The notes: generated by a model from the sequence alone, not told the origin. A stretch of DNA of 64,000 bases from Lysobacterales bacterium 15-68-25 (GCA_002279065.1 NCKB01000013.1:1-64000); one strand, 5' to 3'; numbered from the stretch's first letter, positions 8,846 through 17,752 are shown. Translations and numbers: made by a program.

Positions 8846-9376
8846 ATGGCGCAGTTGCAGGACCAGGGTCTGCTGGCTAATCCGGACACATCCGTCACGC
8901 CGGAAAAGGTCCGTGACGGCATCGGGCTGCGGATCAACGGCGAGGATTTTCGCCACACCGGCGATCCCGACCTGCCCCTGCTCTGGTACCTGCGCGACGT
9001 GCTGCGCCTGACCGGCACCAAGTATGCCGACGCAAAGGGGGGTGGCGGTGCCGACCTGGTGCTGGTGGATGGCAAGGCGGTCTCGGCGATCACCGTGCCG
9101 ATGGCCCGGCTGGCCGGGAAATCCGTGGTCACCGTGGAGGGCCTGGCCGGGCCGGACGGCCAGTTGCACCCGCTGCAGCAGGCTTTCATCGACGAGGACG
9201 CGATCGGCTGCGGCTACTGCACGCCCGGCTGGCTGATCGCCGGCGTCGACCTGCTGCGCCGCAAGCCCCACCCCACCGATGCCGATATCGACACCCTGCC
9301 CAACCTCTGCCGCTGCGGCTGCCAGACCCGCGTGCGCAAGGCGATCCACCGTGTCGCACAGGGAGGCCAGCCATGA
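8846..9376 (+). CDS. [2Fe-2S] small subunit of a molybdo-hydroxylase-like enzyme, N-terminal cluster ligands lost
   Basis: The 176-residue protein matches the electron-transfer small subunit of isoquinoline 1-oxidoreductase/aldehyde oxidoreductase enzymes (IorA-like). The C-terminal helical cluster domain keeps its ligands: Cys122, Cys125, Cys155 and Cys157. The N-terminal plant-ferredoxin-like domain is full length and aligns without gaps (LTGTKY...VDGKAVS). Yet the four expected cysteines are replaced by Asp62, Gly67, Asp70 and Ile82, so only one cluster can form there. GGGAG precedes the ATG; a TTG one codon earlier is the only alternative. Its stop overlaps the next gene's start by ATGA. 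Confidence 0.88.
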   Translation: MAQLQDQGLLANPDTSVTPEKVRDGIGLRINGEDFRHTGDPDLPLLWYLRDVLRLTGTKYADAKGGGGADLVLVDGKAVSAITVPMARLAGKSVVTVEGLAGPDGQLHPLQQAFIDEDAIGCGYCTPGWLIAGVDLLRRKPHPTDADIDTLPNLCRCGCQTRVRKAIHRVAQGGQP

Positions 9377-11619
9377 TCCGGCTGTCCCGACGCCGCTTCC
9401 TGCAGGTGCTCGCCGGCGCCACCGGCGCGCTGGTGGTGGGCATTCCCCTGGTCGACGCCGCGGATGCCCCGGTGCCCGCCGGATGGCTGGGCGACCGGCT
9501 GTACGGCCTGGGTGCCTACGTGCGCGTCGATGCCGACGGCAGCGTGCTGATCGGTGCGCGCGATCCGGAGACCGGCACCGGCGCGGCCACCGCGCTGGCC
9601 CGCATCATTGCCGACGAGATGGACGCCGACTGGTCCAGCGTGAAGGTGATCGCGCTGGGCCCGGATACGGTCCAGGCCAACGGCACCACCCGCTTCGTCT
9701 ACGGCCACCAGCTCGGTGGCACCGGCACCTCGGTTTCCACCGCCTGGAATGACCTGCGCCCGGCCGGCGCGCTGGCCCGCTGGCTGCTGCTGCAGGCCGC
9801 CGCGCGCCAGCTCGGCGTGCCGGCCGACCAGTTGCGCTGCGAGGCCGGCCACGTGATCGCCGGCGATGGCCGGCGGCTGGGCTACGGCGCGCTGGCCGAG
9901 GCCGCCGCGAAGATCGACCCGCCCAAGGTACCCGTGCCGCTCAAGACGCCGGACCGCTTCACCCTGATCGGCCAGGGTGCCGGCGACGCCGATGCACGCG
10001 CCGTGGTCACCGGCCAGGCCCGATTCGGCATCGACCACGCCAGCGACGATGCGCTGGTGGCGGTGCTGGCGCACTGTCCGTGGCCGGACGGCAGCCTGGA
10101 CCGGATCGGCACCGCCAAGGCGCTGGCCGTGAAGGGCGTGGTCAAGGTCCTGCAGCTCGGCCCGGAAAAGGACCAGCCGCTGGGCACCACGCCGCGCTGC
10201 GCGTCGGTCGCGGTCGTCGCCGAGAACACCTGGGCGGCACTGCAGGGGCGCGCGGCGCTGGAACTGAAGTGGAAGCCGGGCGCCGGCGGCGGGGAATCCA
10301 CCGCTGCGATCGAGCAGCAGGCCGAGGCACTGCTCGGGGGTGACAACCCACCCACCCAGCGCCTGCGCAACGACGGCGACGTCGATACCGCCAGCAAGAA
10401 GGCCGCGCGCCGCATCGAGGCCACCTACGTGCTGCCGTGGCAGGCGCACGCCACGGCCGAACCCATGAACTGTTTCGCGCGGATCGAAAAGGACCGCGCC
10501 GAGCTGGTCGTCCCCACCCAGGCGCCGCAGCAGGCACTGGCCGTGGTGCAGCGCCTGACCGGCCTGTCGCCCGCACAGATCACCCTCCGCGTGCCGCGCG
10601 TGGGCGGCGGCTACGGCCGACGGCTCGACCACGACTGCGTGGCCGAGGCCGTGATGCTGGGCAAGATGCTGGACAAGCCGGTACGGCTGCTTTGGACGCG
10701 CGAGGACGACCTGGCGCACGACTTCTACCACTCCGGCAGCGTGCATGCGATGCAGGCGATCATCGGCCGCAAGCGCCAGCTGCTGGCCTGGAACCACCGC
10801 TTCGCCACCGCGCCGGCGCTGGCTGGTCGCGGCGTACCGGACGCGCAATGGGGAGCCGCCGAGGCCAACCCCGGCCACCTGCCTGCCGGCCTGGTGCCGA
10901 ACTTCCGGCTGGACTGGTTCGCCGTGCAGGCCACCACCCCGCGCGGCCCGCACCGCGGCATGCCCGACACGGCCCAGGCCTTCGCGGTGGAGAGCTTCCT
11001 CGACGAGATCGCGCACGTGATGCGCGAGAACCCGCTGGACACCCGCCTGCGGGTGATCGGCGAGCCGCGCCAGCTGCCGCTGCCCGGCGGCGGCACGCTC
11101 GATACCGGGCGGCTGGCCAAGGTGCTCAAGCTCGCGGCCGACCGCATCGACTGGCCGACCTGGCTGCACACGGTGAACGGGCTGGGTATCGCCGCCTGGT
11201 ACATGGACGGCGCCTACGTCGCGCACGCCGTGGAGGCGTCGATGAAGGGCGAGCAGCTCACCGTCGAGCGCGTGGTCTGCGTGGCCGACATCGGTCGGGC
11301 GATCAATCCGACCGGTCTGGAGGGCCAGCTCGCCGGAGCCACGCTCGATGCGCTGGGCCAGGCGCTGAACCAGGCGATCACGGTCAAGGACGGCCAGGTC
11401 CAGCAGCACGACTGGAAGACCTACGGCATGGCCTCGATGGCGCAACTGCCGGACACGGTGGAGGTGGTGGTGATCGCCGACAACGACCGTCCCCCCGCCG
11501 GTGCTAGCTTCCTGGCCATGCCCACCGCCGCGCCGGCGCTGGCCAATGCCGTGTTCCGCGCCACCGCGGTGCGCGTGCGCCGGCTGCCGCTGATGAAGGA
11601 GCTGCTGCGGCTGCTCTGA
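9373..11619 (+). CDS. molybdopterin-binding large subunit, xanthine oxidase family, with altered active site
   Basis: The 748-residue protein is IorB-like: the large subunit of periplasmic or membrane-associated aldehyde/N-heterocycle hydroxylases that bind a molybdenum pyranopterin. A Tat-type signal is visible (SRRRFLQVLAGA, residues 5-16). Family segments include EPMNCFARIEKDRAELVVPTQ, RVPRVGGGYGRR, WTREDDLAHDFYHSG and INPTGLEGQLAGATLDALGQAL. At the C-terminus the segment that normally reads GVGEPG reads GASFLA, placing Phe713 where the catalytic Glu should be. Length and the remaining motifs are normal and the frame is intact. It is translationally coupled to the small subunit. No cytochrome or maturation gene is adjacent, and the substrate is unknown. 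Confidence 0.88.
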   Translation: MIRLSRRRFLQVLAGATGALVVGIPLVDAADAPVPAGWLGDRLYGLGAYVRVDADGSVLIGARDPETGTGAATALARIIADEMDADWSSVKVIALGPDTVQANGTTRFVYGHQLGGTGTSVSTAWNDLRPAGALARWLLLQAAARQLGVPADQLRCEAGHVIAGDGRRLGYGALAEAAAKIDPPKVPVPLKTPDRFTLIGQGAGDADARAVVTGQARFGIDHASDDALVAVLAHCPWPDGSLDRIGTAKALAVKGVVKVLQLGPEKDQPLGTTPRCASVAVVAENTWAALQGRAALELKWKPGAGGGESTAAIEQQAEALLGGDNPPTQRLRNDGDVDTASKKAARRIEATYVLPWQAHATAEPMNCFARIEKDRAELVVPTQAPQQALAVVQRLTGLSPAQITLRVPRVGGGYGRRLDHDCVAEAVMLGKMLDKPVRLLWTREDDLAHDFYHSGSVHAMQAIIGRKRQLLAWNHRFATAPALAGRGVPDAQWGAAEANPGHLPAGLVPNFRLDWFAVQATTPRGPHRGMPDTAQAFAVESFLDEIAHVMRENPLDTRLRVIGEPRQLPLPGGGTLDTGRLAKVLKLAADRIDWPTWLHTVNGLGIAAWYMDGAYVAHAVEASMKGEQLTVERVVCVADIGRAINPTGLEGQLAGATLDALGQALNQAITVKDGQVQQHDWKTYGMASMAQLPDTVEVVVIADNDRPPAGASFLAMPTAAPALANAVFRATAVRVRRLPLMKELLRLL

Positions 11620-11670
11620 GCGCAAGCATCCGCAGGCATCGGATACGGCGACACGTGCGTATCGACGTGC

Positions 11671-13194
11671 ATGCCCCGCCATGCACTCGTCTGGTTCAAG
11701 CGCGACCTGCGCCTGCGTGATCACGCGCCGCTGGCGGCGGCCGCGCAGGCGGACACAGCTGCCGCGGTCTACGTGATCGAGCCGGACTGGCTGGCAAGCC
11801 CGGAGGGCTCGTCCGCGCATCTCGCCTTTGCGCTGGAGGGGCTGGCACAGCTGCGCCGTGCACTCGCCGCGCGCGGCCTGCCACTGCTGGTCGAGGTGGG
11901 CGAGGTGCGTGCCGTGTTCGAGCGGCTGCGCGCTCGCTACCCGTTTACCGACCTGCTCAGCCACGAGGAGACCGGTTCCGGCTGGAGCTACCGGCGCGAC
12001 CGGGCGGTGGCCGCATGGTGCCGACAGCACAGCGTGGTCTGGCAGGAATTCGCGCAGACCGGCGTGGTGCGGCGGCTGCGCACGCGCGACGGCTGGGCCA
12101 GGCATTGGCAGGTGCGGATGGATGCACCGCTGGTGCCCACGCCGGATGGCTTCCGTGGTGCGGAGGGATTGGCACTGCCGGATCTGCCCGATCTTGTCCG
12201 CCTCGGACTCGATCCGCACGGCAAGCAGCTGCAGGCCGCTGGCGAGGCGCCGGCACAGGCGACCCTGGCCAGCTTCCTGGCCTATCGCGGCCACGGCTAC
12301 CTGACGTCGATCTCCAGTCCGCTGCGTGCCGAACGTGGCGGCAGCCGCCTCAGCCCCTACCTGGCGTTCGGCATGCTGTCGATGCGCCAGGTGCACCAGG
12401 CGACCGTCGCGGCCATCGCCGGCAGCGACGACGTGGCGGTCCGCCGTGCCCTGCGTGGTTTCGCCGGACGCCTGCGCTGGCACTGCCATTTCATGCAGAA
12501 GCTGGAGAGCCAGCCGTCGCTGGAGTTCCGCAACCTGGCCCGGGCGACCGACGGCCTGCGCGAGGGCGAATTCGACCGCGAGCGCTTCGGGGCGTGGTGC
12601 GCCGGCGCCACCGGCTACCCGATGGTCGACGCCTGCATGCGCTCGCTGCGCGCCACCGGCTGGCTCAACTTCCGCATGCGGGCGATGCTGGTGAGTTTCG
12701 CCGCCTACCACCTGTGGCTGCACTGGCGCGAACCTGGACTGTTCCTGGCGCGCCAGTTCCTCGACTACGAGGCCGGCATCCACTGGAGCCAGATGCAGAT
12801 GCAGAGTGGCACCACCGGCATCAACACGCTGCGGATGTACTCGCCGGCGAAGCAGGCGCGCGACCACGACCCGGGCGGCCACTTCATCCGCCGCTGGGTG
12901 CCGGAGCTGGGCCGCGTGCCGCTGCCACTGCTGGCCGAGCCATGGCGCATGGAACCGTCGCAACAGCGGGCCGCCGGCTGCGTCATCGGGCGCGACTATC
13001 CCGCCCCGCTGGTCGAGGAGAGAGCCGCGCTGGCCCAGGCGCGCGACCGGCTGTATGCCTTGCGCCGGGATCCGCGGACCCGCGCCGAGGCCGATGCGAT
13101 CCAGACCCGCCACGGCTCGCGCCGCAGCGGCCTGCCGTCTGCCAGGCGGCGCCGGCGCACCGGGGCGACGTCCCAGCCCGACCTGTTCGAATGA
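11671..13194 (+). CDS. cryptochrome/DNA photolyase family protein
   Basis: The 507-residue flavoprotein has both photolyase domains. The N-terminal alpha/beta antenna domain (about 1-130) starts HALVWFKRDLRLRDHAPL. The all-helical FAD-binding domain (about 200-480) contains LSPYLAFGMLS, GATGYPMVDACMRSL, GWLNFRMRAMLVSF and SGTTGINTLRMYSPAKQARDHDP, then the conserved FIRRWVPELGRVP. The C-terminus is a short basic tail ending QPDLFE. Light-driven repair of UV lesions or a blue-light sensory role are both possible, and sequence alone does not decide. It overlaps the next photolyase-like gene by ATGA, forming a tight two-gene unit. Confidence 0.9.
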   Translation: MPRHALVWFKRDLRLRDHAPLAAAAQADTAAAVYVIEPDWLASPEGSSAHLAFALEGLAQLRRALAARGLPLLVEVGEVRAVFERLRARYPFTDLLSHEETGSGWSYRRDRAVAAWCRQHSVVWQEFAQTGVVRRLRTRDGWARHWQVRMDAPLVPTPDGFRGAEGLALPDLPDLVRLGLDPHGKQLQAAGEAPAQATLASFLAYRGHGYLTSISSPLRAERGGSRLSPYLAFGMLSMRQVHQATVAAIAGSDDVAVRRALRGFAGRLRWHCHFMQKLESQPSLEFRNLARATDGLREGEFDRERFGAWCAGATGYPMVDACMRSLRATGWLNFRMRAMLVSFAAYHLWLHWREPGLFLARQFLDYEAGIHWSQMQMQSGTTGINTLRMYSPAKQARDHDPGGHFIRRWVPELGRVPLPLLAEPWRMEPSQQRAAGCVIGRDYPAPLVEERAALAQARDRLYALRRDPRTRAEADAIQTRHGSRRSGLPSARRRRRTGATSQPDLFE

Positions 13195-14360
13195 CGTCCG
13201 GCACCTTTGCGCCCAGCCGCGAAGCGGCCCTCGACCGGCTGGCCGCGGTGCGACCGGCCGACTACGCGCGCAGCCGCAATGCGCTCGATGGCGCGGTGAC
13301 GCGACTGTCGCCCTACCTCACGCACGGCGTGCTCACCCTGCCGGAGGCGCACGCCGACCTCGTCGCACGCTTCGCGCTCGATCCGCAGCACAAGCTGATC
13401 TACGAGTTCGGCTGGCGCGAATACTTCCGCCACGTTTGGGAGCACCGCGGCGACGCCATCCTCGAATCGCTGCACGCCGGCCCGCTGCCCGAGGCGGGTT
13501 ATGCGCAGACGCTGCCGGACGACATCCGCGAAGGCCGCACCGGCGTGCCGGCGATCGACCGCGCGGTGGCGACGCTGTACGCCACCGGCTACCTGCACAA
13601 CCACGCGCGCATGTGGCTGGCCAGCTACGTGGTGCACCTGCGCAAGGTTCACTGGCGAGCCGGCGCGGATTGGCTCTATGGCCACCTGCTCGATGGCGAC
13701 CTCGCCAGCAACCACCTGAGCTGGCAATGGGTGGCCGGAACCGGCAGCCACAAGCCGTACCTGTTCAATGCGGCCAACGTGGCGAAGTACGCCCCGCACG
13801 ACTGGCACAGCGCCGGCAACGCGATCGATCGCGGCTACGAGGCGCTGGACCGGATCGCCCGCACCCCCGCTGCCTTGCCACCGGAGTCGCGTGTCGATGG
13901 CCGCGGTCTCGTCGAGCCGGCGCTGCTGGACGCACCGCCCGGCGACCTCCACTATGCCGCACCGGCCCCGGCCGCGGTGCGCGGACGCGAGGTCTGGCTA
14001 ATGCATCCCTGGGCGTTGCGTGAGCCACCGGCTGACCTCCCCGATCACGCCGTCGCGGTCGCCGTCGTCGTGGCCGACTGGCACGCGCGCTGGCCGTGGT
14101 CGGCCGCGCGCTGGGGTTTCGTCGGCCGCCTGCAGCGCGCGCTGGCGCCGCTGCGCTGGTGGGGCACGTCCGACGCACTGATGGAGGCACTGGCCGCTGC
14201 ACATCGCGTGCACGCGGTGGACGACCCGCACCTGCGCCAGGCCCTGGGCACGGTGTCGGTGCCGATCGACTGGCGGCCGGCGCCGCGACTGTTCGCCCCG
14301 GTTGCCGCAAGCTGCGACAGCTTTTCGCAATGGTGGCGTCGCACCCGACTCGCGCCGTGA
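13191..14360 (+). CDS. photolyase-like FAD-binding protein with atypical domain order
   Basis: The 389-residue protein begins directly with the photolyase FAD-binding domain (residues about 1-225: LSPYLTHGVL, FGWREYFRHVW, GRTGVPAIDRAVATLYATGYLHNHARMWLASYVVHL, LDGDLASNHLSWQWVAGTGS). There is no antenna domain in front. The usual FIRRWVPEL region is replaced by KYAPHDWHSAGNAIDRGYEAL. Residues about 255-389 form a separate alpha/beta-looking module (EVWLMHPWALRE, VAVVVADWHARWPWSAARWGFV) that resembles a photolyase antenna domain moved to the C-terminus. Function is unproven; expression with the upstream family member suggests a joint light or DNA-repair role. Confidence 0.8.
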   Translation: MTSGTFAPSREAALDRLAAVRPADYARSRNALDGAVTRLSPYLTHGVLTLPEAHADLVARFALDPQHKLIYEFGWREYFRHVWEHRGDAILESLHAGPLPEAGYAQTLPDDIREGRTGVPAIDRAVATLYATGYLHNHARMWLASYVVHLRKVHWRAGADWLYGHLLDGDLASNHLSWQWVAGTGSHKPYLFNAANVAKYAPHDWHSAGNAIDRGYEALDRIARTPAALPPESRVDGRGLVEPALLDAPPGDLHYAAPAPAAVRGREVWLMHPWALREPPADLPDHAVAVAVVVADWHARWPWSAARWGFVGRLQRALAPLRWWGTSDALMEALAAAHRVHAVDDPHLRQALGTVSVPIDWRPAPRLFAPVAASCDSFSQWWRRTRLAP

Positions 14361-14372
14361 GTGCCCCGCCCG

Positions 14373-16367
14373 TCAGTGCACCGGCTGGAACTGGTCACTG
14401 GCCGGGACCCAGCTGGAGGAGCTCGTGCGCGCCGGCACGGGGCGTGGCGCGGGCGCCAGCGGATCAATGCAGCCCGGCGGCAGGGGCGCCCCGGCGACGC
14501 GGGCACTGGCGCATTGCACGGTGTTGTCCAGCCGGATCGGTGCCGCCGAAGCGGGCGCAGCCACGGTAGCCGGAGGCGGGGGCGGGGGTGCCAGCGGCGT
14601 GGCCGGCAGATTGAGGCGGTCGTAGATCGCCTGTTCCAGCGGCTTGGCCGGCGGATCGGGATTGCGGCAACCGAACAAGGCCATGGGGAGCAGTGGCATC
14701 GCCACGCATTCGATGCGCACGCCGCGCGGCAGGTGGAAAGTGTGCTTGACCGTGGTCTTCTCCACGGCGTGTCGCAGCGCGGTATCGATCGAACTCTCGC
14801 CTTCCGGCGCCCAGTCCTGCTCGAAGCGGGTCGGCTGGTAGCCGATGTTCGGCGCGCGGTGCTGCATGATCTGCGTGTCCCCGTGCGGCTTGAGCTGGAT
14901 GTACTGGCCCAGCGCGGGGTTGCCTTCGATGCCGTGGTCGGCGCCCTGCGCGGAGGTGCCCTGCGCCTGTGAGCCTGGAGCCTTGCCCGCCCCCTCGCCC
15001 GGCGCCGGCAGCACGATGCTGCCGTCCTTGCCGATCAGCAGCGGCGGCTGCTTCACGCCCTGCGGCGAACCGGGACTGGCGGTATCGCTGCCCTGCGGCG
15101 CGGCGTCGGGGGCCGAGCTGACGTCGCGCCGGCCCGCAGGTGCTGCGCTGGCGGATGCGGTCTCAGCCGCGGGCGTGCTGGCGGCGACCGGCTTCGTCGC
15201 CGGCGCGGGAGCCGCTGCTGCACTGGCCGGTTTCGGCTCGGCTTCGGCAGGCGCAGGCGACAGCTCCGGTCGGGCCACGGTCACCGCGATCTTCGGCGCC
15301 GGAGCCTGCACCCGGGGCGCCGCAAACGCAGGCGGCGTCGGCTGCTCGCTGAGGGTCGGCGCGCGGGGGGCGACCGGCACCGCGGCCAGTTCCTGCTCCT
15401 CGGCAGGGGCGACGGTGAGCGCGGGCGCCTGGATCGTCGGGCGCTGGGTCGCCACCACCGGAGTGGGCGGAGTCAGCTGCGGCGAGAGGTTCACCGTCGG
15501 CGCCGCCTGGGCCGGCAACGGCACGGGCGCCAGATCCGGCACCGGTGGCGCAGCGACCGCCTCGGGGCGCGCCACCACGAGGCTGGCCGGGGCCGGAGTC
15601 GGCGGCACGCGTGCATCCAGTGCCAGCGTGGGGGGCGCCAGCTTGGGCGGCGACTGCGGCGGCAGTTCCGGCATCGCCAGCGACGGCGGTGGCGGGATCG
15701 GCCGGTTGCCCTCCACCTGCGGCTTGCGTGGCGGCTCGGGCTGGAACTTCGGCGGCACCGGTTTGGCCACCGGCGGCGTGTCTAGGGTGACCGTGGGCGG
15801 CTCGCCCGCCAGCGGCACCGGCTGCAGGTCGGGCGTCGGCGCCGGCTTGGGCACGGAAACCGGCGGCACTCTGGCGGCGGTGACCTTGTCCGGCTTCGGC
15901 ACGACGCTGTGCCGGGCCACGTCGATCACCGGCGGCTCGATCGACGGCACCGGCAGCGGCGCCGGGGCCGGTACCGCCGGCAAGGCGGGCGAACGGGTAT
16001 CGACCACCCGCGATGCGCGGCCGGCGCCGGTGCCGCGATGCACCGGACCGACCTTCTTCGGCAGCGCGCCCAGCGGCGGCGGCGGCGGGGGTTCGTCCTT
16101 CTTCTTCTCGATGAAACGCACCTGCAGCGCATCGCCGGGCTGCTCGGGCGGCAGTTCCGGCACGTAGACCGGTCCCAGCACCACGCCGAGCAGGAATCCG
16201 AAATGCACGCACAGGCTGGCCAGCAGCGCGACGATGCGCAACCACCTGTCGCGCGGTTTCTGCCGGATGCCCCGGCGGTACACGCGCGCCTGCTCGGCCG
16301 CCTCGCGCGGCGACTGCAGCAGGACGATGGTGCGGGGATCGTCGCGATCCGGGGAGGGTGGCGGCAT
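14373..16367 (-). CDS. proline-rich TonB-like membrane-anchored protein (large paralogue)
   Basis: The 664-residue protein has a short cytoplasmic N-terminus, one transmembrane helix at about residues 43-67, the segment DALQVRFIEKKK, and a roughly 400-residue linker very rich in Pro/Ala/Val. The C-terminal module contains DTQIMQHRAPNIGY, TRFEQDWAPEGESS and HLPRGVRIECV. The layout suggests an inner-membrane anchored periplasmic protein resembling TonB, but the standard TonB C-terminal domain is not recognisable. The C-terminal module recurs in the neighbour at 16407-17483, 39 nt upstream, so the two form an operon of paralogues. It converges on the photolyase gene with a 12-nt gap. Function unknown. 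Confidence 0.7.
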   Translation of the reverse strand: MPPPSPDRDDPRTIVLLQSPREAAEQARVYRRGIRQKPRDRWLRIVALLASLCVHFGFLLGVVLGPVYVPELPPEQPGDALQVRFIEKKKDEPPPPPPLGALPKKVGPVHRGTGAGRASRVVDTRSPALPAVPAPAPLPVPSIEPPVIDVARHSVVPKPDKVTAARVPPVSVPKPAPTPDLQPVPLAGEPPTVTLDTPPVAKPVPPKFQPEPPRKPQVEGNRPIPPPPSLAMPELPPQSPPKLAPPTLALDARVPPTPAPASLVVARPEAVAAPPVPDLAPVPLPAQAAPTVNLSPQLTPPTPVVATQRPTIQAPALTVAPAEEQELAAVPVAPRAPTLSEQPTPPAFAAPRVQAPAPKIAVTVARPELSPAPAEAEPKPASAAAAPAPATKPVAASTPAAETASASAAPAGRRDVSSAPDAAPQGSDTASPGSPQGVKQPPLLIGKDGSIVLPAPGEGAGKAPGSQAQGTSAQGADHGIEGNPALGQYIQLKPHGDTQIMQHRAPNIGYQPTRFEQDWAPEGESSIDTALRHAVEKTTVKHTFHLPRGVRIECVAMPLLPMALFGCRNPDPPAKPLEQAIYDRLNLPATPLAPPPPPPATVAAPASAAPIRLDNTVQCASARVAGAPLPPGCIDPLAPAPRPVPARTSSSSWVPASDQFQPVH

Positions 16368-16406
16368 GTCGGAAGTGTAGCGGCCCGCCGGTGGCGGACG
16401 ATGCGC

Positions 16407-17483
16407 TCAGGGCGTGCCGCGATCCTCCTGCGGTGCGGTCTTGGCGCGCTGCGCGGTATCGGCCGGACACCAGGTCGGCAGTCGCTTGCCGGCGCGATAG
16501 CGTGCGATGCACTCGCGCACCTCCTCGTCCACTGCGCGCGCCGGGGTGTCGACCGGGCAGCCGTAGGGCAGCGGCCCCTGCGAGCGGTAGGCGGCTATGC
16601 AGGTCGCCAGCGATGGCGCAGGCGGTGCATGCGGGTCTTTCGCCAGCGGTGCCGGCGCCATGTTCAGGCGTTCGTCGCCATCGTTGGGCGGCGGAGGCGC
16701 GGGGGGATCGGAACAGCCGCCCAGCAGGCTGCATTTGAGGTGCACGCCACGCGGCAGGTTCACCGCATGCTGCTTGAACAGCGGCGCGGCCAACCTGCGC
16801 AACCCAGTCTGTGCCGCGTTCTCGCCCGGCGGCGGGAAGTACTGCTCGAAGCGCGTCGACCGGTAGGGCACCGGCGACGTGTGCTGCATCACCTGCATGT
16901 CGCCGGTGGGCTTGCGCTGGATGTAGGCCGGCGCCGGCGCAGGTGCGCTGGACGACGCGGCGGGCAGGCGGGCCACGCCATCGCGATCGAACAACGACGG
17001 CACGCGAGGGGCCACGCTGGCGGCCGAAGCCGGTGCGGCGCCGATCGACCGGACCTGCATGGCGTCGGGCCGCGGTGCCTCTTGCACCGGCGGGGGGCGG
17101 CGAGAAACCGGCGCGCGCAATGCCGGCGGCGGGGGCGACGCCTTTGCCGCCTGCTCCGAGCGCGGGATGAAGCGCACCTGCAGCGCATGCTCGTCGGGTG
17201 ACGTATCGCTTATGGCAGCCACTGGCCGCGGCCGTGGCTGCATCGCCTGCCACAGCGCCACCGAGAAAAGCGCATGCAACAACACCACCGCGCACCAGGC
17301 GAGCAGGCGTCGCCGGCGCCCGCGCGGCCAGGGGCGGCGGCGCAGGCGCCGCAGCACGGCGCGCGTGTCATCGTCCAGCGGGGCCAACCCGGGCGGCGGC
17401 GTCCAGCGGTGCGGGTCGGGCGTAGGCGTGGGTTCGATGAGCAACCTCGATGGCAACGGGATCGGACCCGCCCCTCTGCGCAT
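16407..17483 (-). CDS. proline-rich TonB-like membrane-anchored protein (small paralogue)
   Basis: The 358-residue form has a basic cytoplasmic segment, one transmembrane helix (about 60-80), HALQVRFIPRS, a shorter Pro/Ala-rich linker and a C-terminal module. That module has DMQVMQHTSPVPY, TRFEQYFPPPGEN, LPRGVHLKC and then several cysteines (CIAAYRSQGPLPYGC, CIARYRAGKRLPTWC). The Cys-containing repeat [CIAxYRxG...LPxxC] occurs twice, spaced by about 40 residues. It shares the core of the module with the downstream gene. The Met at 17483 was chosen; the frame remains open for 63 more codons upstream with no domain similarity. No function is assigned. Confidence 0.65.
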   Translation of the reverse strand: MRRGAGPIPLPSRLLIEPTPTPDPHRWTPPPGLAPLDDDTRAVLRRLRRRPWPRGRRRRLLAWCAVVLLHALFSVALWQAMQPRPRPVAAISDTSPDEHALQVRFIPRSEQAAKASPPPPALRAPVSRRPPPVQEAPRPDAMQVRSIGAAPASAASVAPRVPSLFDRDGVARLPAASSSAPAPAPAYIQRKPTGDMQVMQHTSPVPYRSTRFEQYFPPPGENAAQTGLRRLAAPLFKQHAVNLPRGVHLKCSLLGGCSDPPAPPPPNDGDERLNMAPAPLAKDPHAPPAPSLATCIAAYRSQGPLPYGCPVDTPARAVDEEVRECIARYRAGKRLPTWCPADTAQRAKTAPQEDRGTP

Positions 17484-17752
17484 CGTGCGCAAACGTCGGG
17501 CAACCCGGGTGGTTTCAAGGACACCCCCCCGGGCACCGGGTTCCCCGCACCAGCATTGCCACTTGACCGCCGTGTCCGAAGGGAGAACCCTCGGCGGGCG
17601 GCCTGAGCCGCTTTTCTCCGCCATGACCGCCCGGACGCACGCGCGCCGCGGACGACCATGACGGCCCGTCAACGAACGCCGCGCCCCGCGGCCTCGTGCG
17701 GCGCCGTCGACGCCGGCACGGGACCCGCGCTCGCGCGCAGGAGGGTCCTGTC
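17484..17752. other. upstream region between divergent units
   Basis: This stretch separates the start of the proline-rich operon (minus) from the EF-G-like unit (plus). Open frames cross it on both strands, but none shows a family motif or a good ribosome binding site until 17739. It presumably holds the promoters of both units; no convincing -35/-10 pair was identified. Confidence 0.4.

Noticed and set aside
9023-9094. Frameshift as the explanation for the missing Fe-S cysteines
   Set aside because: Flanking residues on both sides align to the family in the same frame without gaps, so the cysteines are substituted, not shifted out.
9214-13113. Very long open frame on the minus strand (about 1300 codons)
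   Set aside because: It is antisense to the oxidoreductase and photolyase genes. Its composition (Ala/Arg/Gly/His/Val-rich, no motif) is that of a shadow frame caused by G/C-biased third positions.
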